Shown here piece after piece: positions 33,732 through 40,370 of a DNA stretch of 55,664 nt. The translations under genes and the position numbers were made by a program. The notes beneath the pieces are model-generated. The model made no database searches, was not told the origin of the DNA, and saw only the letters and a program-made list of their open reading frames with translations. How positions within the stretch are numbered: the stretch's first letter is position 1; the number at the start of each line of letters is the position of its first letter. The stretch is from a bacterium (GTDB lineage: Bacteria > Verrucomicrobiota > Kiritimatiellia > RFP12 > UBA1067): assembly GCA_025360845.1 (NCBI GenBank), contig JANYBJ010000185.1:1-55664 (forward strand). The letters are read 5' to 3'.

Positions 33732-35207
33732 ATGGCCGCCATTGACCGTCTCCTTCGACCGCTGGTTGCGGGAGAAGGCAGTGACTTGCATCTTTACGCG
33801 GGCCGTCCCCCCTACATGCGCATCCATGGCGTCATCAGCCCTGTCGCCGGCGAGCCTTCGCTTGCCAGCGATGATGTTTTCGAACTCATCAAAGAGATCA
33901 TGCCCGAAGAAAACATCGCGCAGCTCGAGAGCGAATGGGATACCGACTGCGCCTATGAAATCCGCGGCACGGCGCGTTTCCGCGTCAACGGGTTCCGCGA
34001 CATGTCCGGTTACGGGTCGGTCATGCGTGTCATTCCCGAGCGCATCCCGACCTTCGATGAACTCAACCTGCCGGATATCATGCATGAATTCTGCATGCTT
34101 TCGAAAGGACTCGTCGTCGTGACAGGGCCAACCGGCAGCGGCAAATCCACCACGCTCGCCGCTCTGGTCAATTACATCAACCAGAACCGCAACGAGCATC
34201 TGATCACCATCGAAGACCCGATCGAATTCGTTCACACGCCAAACAGGTGTATCATCAACCAGCGCGAGGTTCACCGCGACACCAAAAGTTTCGCACGCGC
34301 CCTGCGTGCCGCGTTGCGCGAGGATCCTGACATTGTGCTTGTCGGCGAAATCCGCGACCTTGAAACCATGGAGATCGCGATCGAGACGGCCGAGACGGGC
34401 CATCTGGTTTTCGCCACGCTCCACACGAACACCGCAGCCTCCACCGTGGAACGCATGGTCGACAAGTTTCCGGCCAATCGGCAGAATCAGGTCCGTTCCA
34501 TGTTGGCGGACACGCTCAAGGGAGTGGTCGCCCAAACGCTCTGCAAAAAGACCGAGGGCGGACGCATCGCGGCCTTCGAGGTTCTGGTCGTCACGACGGC
34601 GGTGGCGTCCCTCATTCGCGACTCGAAAACCCACATGATCCCATCGGTCATGCAGACGGGCAAAAACGCGGGTATGCAGACCTTCGGCGATGAACTGACG
34701 CGTCTGGCCGCCAAGGGCATCATCTCGGCCGAGGACGCTTACATCAAAGCCGTGGATAAAGCGGACATCGAAACCAAATTCGTGCTTGCGGGATTAAGTC
34801 TCGACTTCAAGAAGAAGGCCGAGGAGGCCATGCGGCAGGCGCGTATGGCCAAAGCCAAGGACACACTGCAACTGGCTCGCGAGGCACTGATCTGCGATCC
34901 GAACAACATCCAGGCGCTCTGTAACGCGGCATGGATACAAGCCGCTTCTCCCTATAGTGAACTGCGCGACGGCAAAGAGTCTCTTAAGCTGGCTGAAAAG
35001 GCCTGTTCGCTGCTGCACGACAAAGACCCGCATGCGCTGGCGGTGCTCGGGGTTGCGCATGCCGAGAACGGTTCGTTCCGCCGAGCGCTCGACGCCACAC
35101 GTCGAGCCGCCGCGCTCTACACTCAGACGGGGGACAACGTCAAGGCGAATGCCCTGAAGAGCCGTCTGTCGCTGTTCGAACTGAACAAGCCCTATCGCGA
35201 CGAATAA
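33732..35207 (+). CDS. pilT: Pilus retraction ATPase PilT with C-terminal TPR extension
   Basis: A 491-residue protein. Residues 1-350 are a standard PilT: 'GEGSDLHLYAGRPPYMRIHG', Walker A GPTGSGKS (132-139), Asp box 'EDPIEF', Walker B 'DPDIVLVGEIRD' (198-209), His box 'ATLHTNTAAST', and the AIRNLIRE-like region replaced by VASLIRDSKTHMIPSVMQTG. There is no zinc motif, which separates it from PilB. Residues 355-490 are extra helices with TPR spacing (AKDTLQLAREALICDPNNIQALCNAAW; DPHALAVLGVAHAENGSFRRALDATRRAAALY). Usual PilT length is 345-370, so this is a fusion. CCGGAG lies 9 bases before the ATG. Confidence 0.92.
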   Translation: MAAIDRLLRPLVAGEGSDLHLYAGRPPYMRIHGVISPVAGEPSLASDDVFELIKEIMPEENIAQLESEWDTDCAYEIRGTARFRVNGFRDMSGYGSVMRVIPERIPTFDELNLPDIMHEFCMLSKGLVVVTGPTGSGKSTTLAALVNYINQNRNEHLITIEDPIEFVHTPNRCIINQREVHRDTKSFARALRAALREDPDIVLVGEIRDLETMEIAIETAETGHLVFATLHTNTAASTVERMVDKFPANRQNQVRSMLADTLKGVVAQTLCKKTEGGRIAAFEVLVVTTAVASLIRDSKTHMIPSVMQTGKNAGMQTFGDELTRLAAKGIISAEDAYIKAVDKADIETKFVLAGLSLDFKKKAEEAMRQARMAKAKDTLQLAREALICDPNNIQALCNAAWIQAASPYSELRDGKESLKLAEKACSLLHDKDPHALAVLGVAHAENGSFRRALDATRRAAALYTQTGDNVKANALKSRLSLFELNKPYRDE

Positions 35208-35288
35208 GAAGGCCGGACGCCAAATCAAATATGCCGACGGACTCGGCTCCTGTGCCCGCAGGTCTCTCCTTCTGTCTTCCGGTTCGTC

Positions 35289-36608
35289 CTACATCTGCAG
35301 GATCGACCCTGCAACAGAAGTGACGTTTTGTCCACTCTGTACCGGCATCAACGCCAGTTGGAGTTTGATCGGCACACCGCCCGGCGTCGGCACGCGCAGC
35401 GTCTCGCGCAGTTTCTCGCCGCAGGACGCACGCAAGAACAGACGCGCCGCATCGGGCAGGAGGTCCATAAAGCGCACCCCTTTCGCCTGATCCTCGTCCG
35501 GTATTCCGAACGCGTCGAGCATGGCTTGGTTTACAACCAAAAAGAACCCGTCGGTGTCACAAACGAACGATGGTGCCAACGAGATATTCAAGGCGGCGTG
35601 GCTCCTGCGTAATTCATCCATCGCACTCTTGCGCCGCTCCACGTTACGCAGCGTAAAGACCAAGTTGGTGCCGCGCGTCAAGGAGAGCGTGCTGACCCCA
35701 ACCTCTCCCGAAAACGACGTCCCGTCCTGTCGGAAACAACGCGCATCGATCAAGATGTGATGGTTATCCGCCAAGCTGCGTTTGAGATGCTCGAACATCT
35801 GATTCGACATGCCGGTGATCACTTTATCAATCGGCAAGTCCCACGCATCCTCACGCGAATACCCCAACATCTCCGTGACCCGCGAATTACAGTCCACAAC
35901 ATGTCCCTGATCGTCAAGGATCAGCACCGCGTCATACAACCCGTTCATCAACTGGTAATAGAGTGCCCGCTGATCCACTTTCGGACGGACCGCCACATCG
36001 TCGGCATTCCGCTCAATTGCGCTTTTCTCCGCCACCGGAGAAGGAGACCCCGCATCCTCCCTCGGACGCAAACCATAAGCCTGGCGGCCGGCCCCAAGTC
36101 CCGTCAGGGGCGCGGCAGCGGCGGTATCGCCCGTCGGACGCGCCGACATCCGCAGCGGACTGCCCACCGGCTTGAGCACCGCTTTCTGAACCTCGGACGG
36201 TCCCGTCGCACCTCCAGCAGCAGTTCCAGCTACAACCGTTACGCCAGCCTCGTCCGCAACACCCGCAATCGGTTTAACCAAAATAGTCGAAACCTCAGCC
36301 TGCGCGTCCGGCATCGTGAAAGGAGCCTGAGCCGACGACGGCTGCACCCCCTGCTCACCACCCTCTGAATCAGAAGACGACCGTGTCCTCTGTTGCACAA
36401 CCCCAACCGTAAAAACCTGCTGAGGCGCGAGCACCTTTTGTTCCGCCACGGTCTCAGTTCGCTGCGGCTCAACATATAAAGGTGTCGGAGCAGATAACGA
36501 CGCAACGCCGTTTTTTGAGGAGTCGGGCATCGTTAAAACATCACAGGATGCACCTGCGGCCCCGTCCTGCTCTGCCTCTTTTTTCCCAAACCAGAATTTC
36601 ATCGCCAT
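35289..36608 (-). CDS. Double-PAS protein without output domain
   Basis: A 439-residue cytoplasmic protein. Residues 1-205 are low complexity (Ala/Pro/Gln/Ser-rich) and probably disordered. PAS-1 spans about 213-325 (LMNGLYDAVLILDDQGHVVDCNSRVTEMLG...GYSREDAW) and PAS-2 about 330-437 (PSFVCDTDGFFLVVNQAMLDAFGIPDED). No kinase, cyclase or DNA-binding domain follows. The ATG at 36608 has AGGAA upstream and a strong sigma-54 promoter. It is convergent with pilT and divergent from the HU/zinc-ribbon gene. It may signal by protein contact, for example to a kinase-like partner. That is inference. Confidence 0.75.
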   Translation of the reverse strand: MAMKFWFGKKEAEQDGAAGASCDVLTMPDSSKNGVASLSAPTPLYVEPQRTETVAEQKVLAPQQVFTVGVVQQRTRSSSDSEGGEQGVQPSSAQAPFTMPDAQAEVSTILVKPIAGVADEAGVTVVAGTAAGGATGPSEVQKAVLKPVGSPLRMSARPTGDTAAAAPLTGLGAGRQAYGLRPREDAGSPSPVAEKSAIERNADDVAVRPKVDQRALYYQLMNGLYDAVLILDDQGHVVDCNSRVTEMLGYSREDAWDLPIDKVITGMSNQMFEHLKRSLADNHHILIDARCFRQDGTSFSGEVGVSTLSLTRGTNLVFTLRNVERRKSAMDELRRSHAALNISLAPSFVCDTDGFFLVVNQAMLDAFGIPDEDQAKGVRFMDLLPDAARLFLRASCGEKLRETLRVPTPGGVPIKLQLALMPVQSGQNVTSVAGSILQM

Positions 36609-36644
36609 GGTTCAATTCCTAATCATAAGATCGTTAGACAGAAA

Positions 36645-36660
36645 AGCAAATTCGATGCCA
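36645..36660 (-). promoter_or_regulatory. Sigma-54 promoter for the double-PAS gene
   Basis: Minus-strand TGGCATCGAATTTGCT is a full match to TGGCAY-N5-TTGCW. Predicted start near 36634; ATG at 36608. The companion plus-strand promoter begins 30 bases away. Confidence 0.82.
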
Positions 36661-36689
36661 AAGCCAAAAAGCACGCATTAATCAAAAAG

Positions 36690-36705
36690 TGGCATGTTAG
36701 TTGCT
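36690..36705 (+). promoter_or_regulatory. Sigma-54 promoter for the HU/zinc-ribbon gene
   Basis: TGGCATGTTAGTTGCT is a full match to the -24/-12 consensus, followed by TTTTAAGC as at the pilB promoter. The ATG is 40 bases downstream. Confidence 0.82.
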
Positions 36706-36744
36706 TTTAAGCTATGTATTACTCATTTTTTTGGAGACTTTGCG

Positions 36745-37668
36745 ATGAAGAAAGCGTCCTACAACAAAAGCCATCTGGTTCGGGAATTGGGATTCAGTGT
36801 TGGAGTTTCCCAAGTAAAAGCACGTCTTTTGCTAGAGGCACTGAAGCAAATCGCCTATCGGGAATCCTGTAGCGAGGGGTTCACTCTGCCCGGCCTCTGC
36901 CGTTTCGACGTTATCCGGCGCAAAGAGCGCAAGGTCAGAAATCCTCAAACCGGAGAAAGAATTCTCATTGCTGAACATGACACATTGCGTGTCCGCGTGC
37001 TGAAAAAGGCACGTAATGCCGTCACACCGGCACCGGAAAACCTGATCACCGTGATTCCGGCGGCACCTGCCCCTCAGATTCTAGAAGATTTTTCAGAAGC
37101 CATATCCTTCTGCTGCAAGAAATGCAAGCAGGAGATCGAGGCGCCGCATTCAGCCGCAGGACTGTTGGCCGACTGCCCCGCTTGTGGCGCATCCATTACG
37201 GTGCCCTCCGCCTCCGAACCCGGCACGCTCCATGGTCCTGCGTTGCCGGAACCTGCCGCGGCAGCTGCACCGATTATGCCCAGCACGGCCACCGCTGAAA
37301 CCGCACCTCCGGCTACAGCGCCTTCCTCCGGACAGAAATCGAAGGGGGGCCAGACCATCCGCATCGACTTGGCCGCCCTGGGGTTGGATACCGCAGGGAC
37401 ACCCTCTCCCCAAAAGCCACTGCCGAAGAAGCGCATGCTTTCTTTCTATTGCAAGAATGCAAACTGTCGCCAGGAAATCGAAGCCCCTGCCGATATGGCC
37501 GGCACTGCTGCGGAGTGCCCCTCTTGCGGCGCCAGTTTCGAAGTGCCATTCTTCTCCGATCCCGGAACTCTGCACGGCAGCGATCTCGACCACAAGAAGA
37601 TCGATCCCGGGACTCTGAAGGACATTAAGATCCGCACCATCCGCATCGAAGTCCCCGACGATGTCTAA
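36745..37668 (+). CDS. HU-family domain fused to two zinc ribbons
   Basis: A 307-residue protein. Residues 1-93 are HU/IHF-like: helical start KKASYNKSHLVRELGFSVGV, then 'TLPGLCRFDVIRRKERKVRNPQTGERI', which contains the DNA-bending beta-arm with the R-N-P-x-T-G-E signature. Zinc ribbon 1 uses C124/C127 and C144/C147 (CKKCKQEIEAP...CPACGAS). Ribbon 2 uses C236/C241 and C258/C261 (CKNANCRQEIEAP...CPSCGAS). A PGTL motif recurs three times (EPGTLHG, DPGTLHG, DPGTLKD). Ala/Pro linkers separate the parts. GGAG lies 8 bases before the ATG at 36745; an earlier ATG at 36694 would lie inside the promoter. Sigma-54 control and location tie it to the pilus regulon. Function is unknown. Confidence 0.8.
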   Translation: MKKASYNKSHLVRELGFSVGVSQVKARLLLEALKQIAYRESCSEGFTLPGLCRFDVIRRKERKVRNPQTGERILIAEHDTLRVRVLKKARNAVTPAPENLITVIPAAPAPQILEDFSEAISFCCKKCKQEIEAPHSAAGLLADCPACGASITVPSASEPGTLHGPALPEPAAAAAPIMPSTATAETAPPATAPSSGQKSKGGQTIRIDLAALGLDTAGTPSPQKPLPKKRMLSFYCKNANCRQEIEAPADMAGTAAECPSCGASFEVPFFSDPGTLHGSDLDHKKIDPGTLKDIKIRTIRIEVPDDV

Positions 37669-37691
37669 TTCGTTTCAGGACTGCTTAACGA

Positions 37692-38498
37692 TTAAAGCTG
37701 GGACGCTTTAGACGGGCGCAGCACGATGTTGATGATCTTGTTCGCCGTGTCCTTGTATTGCGGATCGGCCTTCAGTTTCTGCCAGTCGGGATGCTCGCCG
37801 AAACGTTTCCACGAGGCGTCTTTCTCCGCCTTGTTGGCGAAGCCCACCATATAGGTCAGGTTGGAAAGCTTGTCGCCTGCCAACGCGTGGCCGAAAAACA
37901 CCGGCTGCAGTCCACAGGCGCGGAAAACTCCGAGTTCGCCGCCCTGCTCGAACATCGAAATCTTCTTGGCATTGCGCTCGATCGTGTAGCTGTTGTAGAT
38001 GCGGAGCTGCAACAGCCGGTCCGCGGACTGCGTCACCTGCTTCACCTGCGGGAGCGTGGCAAAGGTATACAGCAGCGAACTGGAACACGCGTCGTAGAGC
38101 GGATCGTTCATGGGCGCCTCAAACATCGGCGCGGCGTCCTTCATGAATTGCGCATCCGCGAGCAGGCGCTGCTCGTTCGCGACGAGCGAGTCGGCGGACG
38201 GATGTGGTATCACGACGAACACGTTGGTCGCATACGCCGCGTTCCCGTCGTTCACCTCTCCGTTGGTCCAAAAAACGCCGACGCTCTTGACCCCCTGCCG
38301 GTTCAATGCGGGAATCAACGCGGCGTCGAAGATCTCGATCAGCTTGTCCCTCTTCTCCATGCTGGAGCAGGTGTAGGTGCGGATCTCGACGAACTCCCGT
38401 TTGCCCGCTGCCGAAGCCTCCTGCGCGGACACATTCGATAGAGGGACAAGCGCTGCGCCAACGGAACAGAGGGATACGATGAAACTTCTACGGTTCAT
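37692..38498 (-). CDS. Exported NIPSNAP-family protein
   Basis: A 268-residue protein. The signal sequence MNRRSFIVSLCSVGAALVPL (RR near the start, possibly Tat) is cleaved near SAQA. The mature part has two NIPSNAP ferredoxin-like repeats: 'FVEIRTYTCSSMEKRDKLIEIFDAALIPALNRQGVKSVGVF' (34-130) and 'LLQLRIYNSYTIERNAKKISMFEQGGELGVFRACGLQPVFFGHALAG...MVGFANKAEKDASWKRFGEHPDW' (166-260). NIPSNAP proteins are putative small-molecule or protein-binding dimers of unclear function. AGGAG lies 6 bases before the ATG, directly after an intrinsic terminator, so the gene may be attenuated or expressed by read-through. Confidence 0.85.
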   Translation of the reverse strand: MNRRSFIVSLCSVGAALVPLSNVSAQEASAAGKREFVEIRTYTCSSMEKRDKLIEIFDAALIPALNRQGVKSVGVFWTNGEVNDGNAAYATNVFVVIPHPSADSLVANEQRLLADAQFMKDAAPMFEAPMNDPLYDACSSSLLYTFATLPQVKQVTQSADRLLQLRIYNSYTIERNAKKISMFEQGGELGVFRACGLQPVFFGHALAGDKLSNLTYMVGFANKAEKDASWKRFGEHPDWQKLKADPQYKDTANKIINIVLRPSKASQL

Positions 38499-38513
38499 AA
38501 AGACTCCTAAGTT

Positions 38514-38550
38514 TAAAAAAAGGGTTCCCTCGAATCAGTGAGGGAACCCT
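38514..38550 (-). terminator. Strong intrinsic terminator on the minus strand
   Basis: Perfect 11-bp stem (38521-38531 with 38540-38550, arm AGGGTTCCCTC), an 8-base loop, and then at least six T on the minus strand. It ends about 16 bases before the NIPSNAP start codon. Confidence 0.85.
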
Positions 38551-39017
38551 ATGCGTTACCGCATGTGCTATCGTTGCTCAGATAACCCATCCTTTCACTT
38601 TGTCTTTCGTCTCAGCCGGTCCGCCTTTTCCGACGTTCCGGGACTCAGGCACCTGCGCATTACCTTTTCTCGTGTACCGGTGAAAATTTCCCGATTTATT
38701 AACAATCAGCGAAGAGCGATTCATTGCCGGACGTTCGTACTGGAAACCGCTGTGCAACCTTTGTCTCTTTTTATTGGCGTAAGCCGCCGGACGTGTTGCG
38801 TGGTCTCTTCCTCGGTCTGGCAAGCTCCTCATCGTCTGTGTAGGCGTCTTGCGCCTGATCAGTCGATCTTCACACGCCCATGGCCATTATCAAGACTAAC
38901 GTCTGACGGCCTGCATCTGGACTACGGAGCTTCGAAAAGATAAATCCTTAAATGGCCTCCTTTCTCCTTCGCGTCCCTCGACTAGATCGGGTTACGTTAA
39001 CCCCTTTCTTAATCGTC
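38514..39017 (-). ncRNA. Candidate non-coding RNA or long attenuator leader (~500 nt)
   Basis: A near-consensus promoter (39024-39052) and a strong terminator (38514-38550) bracket about 500 bases on the minus strand with no convincing gene. The interval is rich in small hairpins: GGGTTA-acg-TAACCC near 39000, AGGCG/CGCCT near 38843-38857, GGCG/CGCC near 38777-38788, and TGCG-ttac-CGCA at 38552-38563. An 84-codon frame (38578-38832) has no ribosome site and no recognisable product. I could not match it to tmRNA, RNase P, 6S, SRP or a known riboswitch. It could equally be the regulated leader of the NIPSNAP gene. Confidence 0.5.
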
Positions 39018-39023
39018 ATATGG

Positions 39024-39052
39024 AGTTTAACCGATGGCTTGTGATCTGTCAA
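39024..39052 (-). promoter_or_regulatory. Sigma-70-like promoter reading toward 38.5 kb
   Basis: On the minus strand, TTGACA (39047-39052) and TAAACT (39024-39029) are 17 bases apart. It would start the candidate ncRNA near 39017. Confidence 0.6.
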
Positions 39053-39088
39053 CACCCCATTAAAAAAATCCAGCAATTCCAGCAATTC

Positions 39089-39195
39089 GCAATTCTAAAT
39101 TTGGCTTGGGCCGCCATGAAAGAATGCCCTTACGGGCACACAAACGGAGTTTATCAAGCTTACTTGCGTTCGTAGCCGTGAGGCTTTAGAATTGC
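39089..39195 (+). mobile_element. MITE-like repeat, copy B
   Basis: This 107-base element has perfect 11-bp terminal inverted repeats, GCAATTCTAAA (39089-39099) and TTTAGAATTGC (39185-39195), and an internal hairpin GCCCTTACGGGC. It is an inverted copy of 18591-18715. Extra AGCAATTC motifs lie just outside the left end (39072-39088). Confidence 0.78.
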
Positions 39196-39257
39196 TGCCC
39201 GTTGCGTGCGTGTGATCGTGATTGCGTTTCCGGCGCTGTTCTGGCACATTTCAATCC

Positions 39258-40349
39258 GTGAAAATTCTCCAGGTTATACCGGCGTTGAACAGCGGCGGCG
39301 TGGAACGCGGCCTCGTCGAGTTCGCCCGCGAGATCGTCAAGCGCGGGCATGAGTCGATCGTGCTGTCATCCGGCGGGCGCCTGGTCAAGGAGCTCGAGGC
39401 GCAGGGCACGCGGCACATCGAGATGCCGGTTCACCTGAAGGCCCTGCGGACGCTCAAGCTCGTCGGCCCGGTCAGAAAGCTGCTGAAGGAGCTGCGTCCC
39501 GACGTGGTGCATGTGCGCTCGCGCGTGCCGGCCTGGATCGTCTGGCTGGCGTGGCGCGGGATGCCCCGCGATCAGCGGCCGCATCTGGTCAGCACGTTCC
39601 ACGGCCTTTACTCGATCAATTTCTACAGCGCCGTCATGGCGCGGGCCGAGCACATGATCGCGATCTCGCAGTGTGTTCAAGATTACATCATCAAGAACTA
39701 CCGTGTCGACCCCCGCAAGATCACCCTCATCCACCGCGGCGTGGACGTGGGCGTGTTCAAGCCGGGCGTCCCTGATCCGGCGTGGCTGAGCACGCTGCTG
39801 CAAACCTATCCGGCCTTGGCCGGCAAGCAGGTCATCCTCATGCCGGGACGCCTTTCGCGCTGGAAGGGGCAGGAGGCCTTTCTCGACCTGATGGTCGCCC
39901 TGATCAAACAGCGCCCCGACTGTCACGGCGTGGTGGTCGGCGATGCCGACCCCGAAAAAGCCCACTACCGCGAAGAGCTCAAGCAGAAGGCCATCGACCT
40001 CGGGTTGGCCGACCATGTGACCTTCGTGGGACACCGTTCGGACATCCTGCAGTTCTACAGGCTGGCCGAGATCGTCTGCCACATGTCGAACAGGCCCGAG
40101 CCGTTCGGGCGCACCCTGACCGAGGCGTTGGCCTGCGACACCAAAGTGGTCGCCTTTGACCGCGGCGGCGCCGCCGAATCCTTGTCGGCCTGCTTCCCGG
40201 ACGGCTTGGTGCCGCAGGACGATCTCGCCGCCTTTCTCCGTCGCGCGCTCGACCTCCTGGGCCAGCATAAGGCCATCGACGTGAAGCCCGAATTCTTGCT
40301 GGAACACCAGGTCGAGGCCACGCTCGACGTCTACCGTCGCCTGCTTTAG
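39258..40349 (+). CDS. Glycosyltransferase family 4
   Basis: A 363-residue cytoplasmic GT-B enzyme. The N-terminal domain opens MKILQVIPALNSGGVERGLVEFAREI, the donor-independent Gly-rich loop of GT4 enzymes. The C-terminal nucleotide-sugar domain has 'ILMPGRLSRWKGQEAFLDLMVAL', 'VVGDADPEKAHYREELKQKA', 'VTFVGHRSDILQFYRLAEIV' and the E-x7-E motif in EPFGRTLTEAL. It transfers a sugar with retention, probably in lipopolysaccharide or other surface glycan synthesis. I chose the GTG at 39258 because the product then starts at the conserved strand; an upstream TTG at 39222 adds 12 residues that do not look coding. No Shine-Dalgarno is evident. Confidence 0.88.
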   Translation: MKILQVIPALNSGGVERGLVEFAREIVKRGHESIVLSSGGRLVKELEAQGTRHIEMPVHLKALRTLKLVGPVRKLLKELRPDVVHVRSRVPAWIVWLAWRGMPRDQRPHLVSTFHGLYSINFYSAVMARAEHMIAISQCVQDYIIKNYRVDPRKITLIHRGVDVGVFKPGVPDPAWLSTLLQTYPALAGKQVILMPGRLSRWKGQEAFLDLMVALIKQRPDCHGVVVGDADPEKAHYREELKQKAIDLGLADHVTFVGHRSDILQFYRLAEIVCHMSNRPEPFGRTLTEALACDTKVVAFDRGGAAESLSACFPDGLVPQDDLAAFLRRALDLLGQHKAIDVKPEFLLEHQVEATLDVYRRLL

Positions 40350-40370
40350 CTTGAGGCCGAACCCAAGCGC

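Noticed and set aside
38514..39017. Assignment of the RNA interval to tmRNA or RNase P RNA
   Set aside because: There is no tRNA-like 3' end with a T-arm, no tag frame ending in ALAA, and no GAGGAAAGUCCG-type conserved core.
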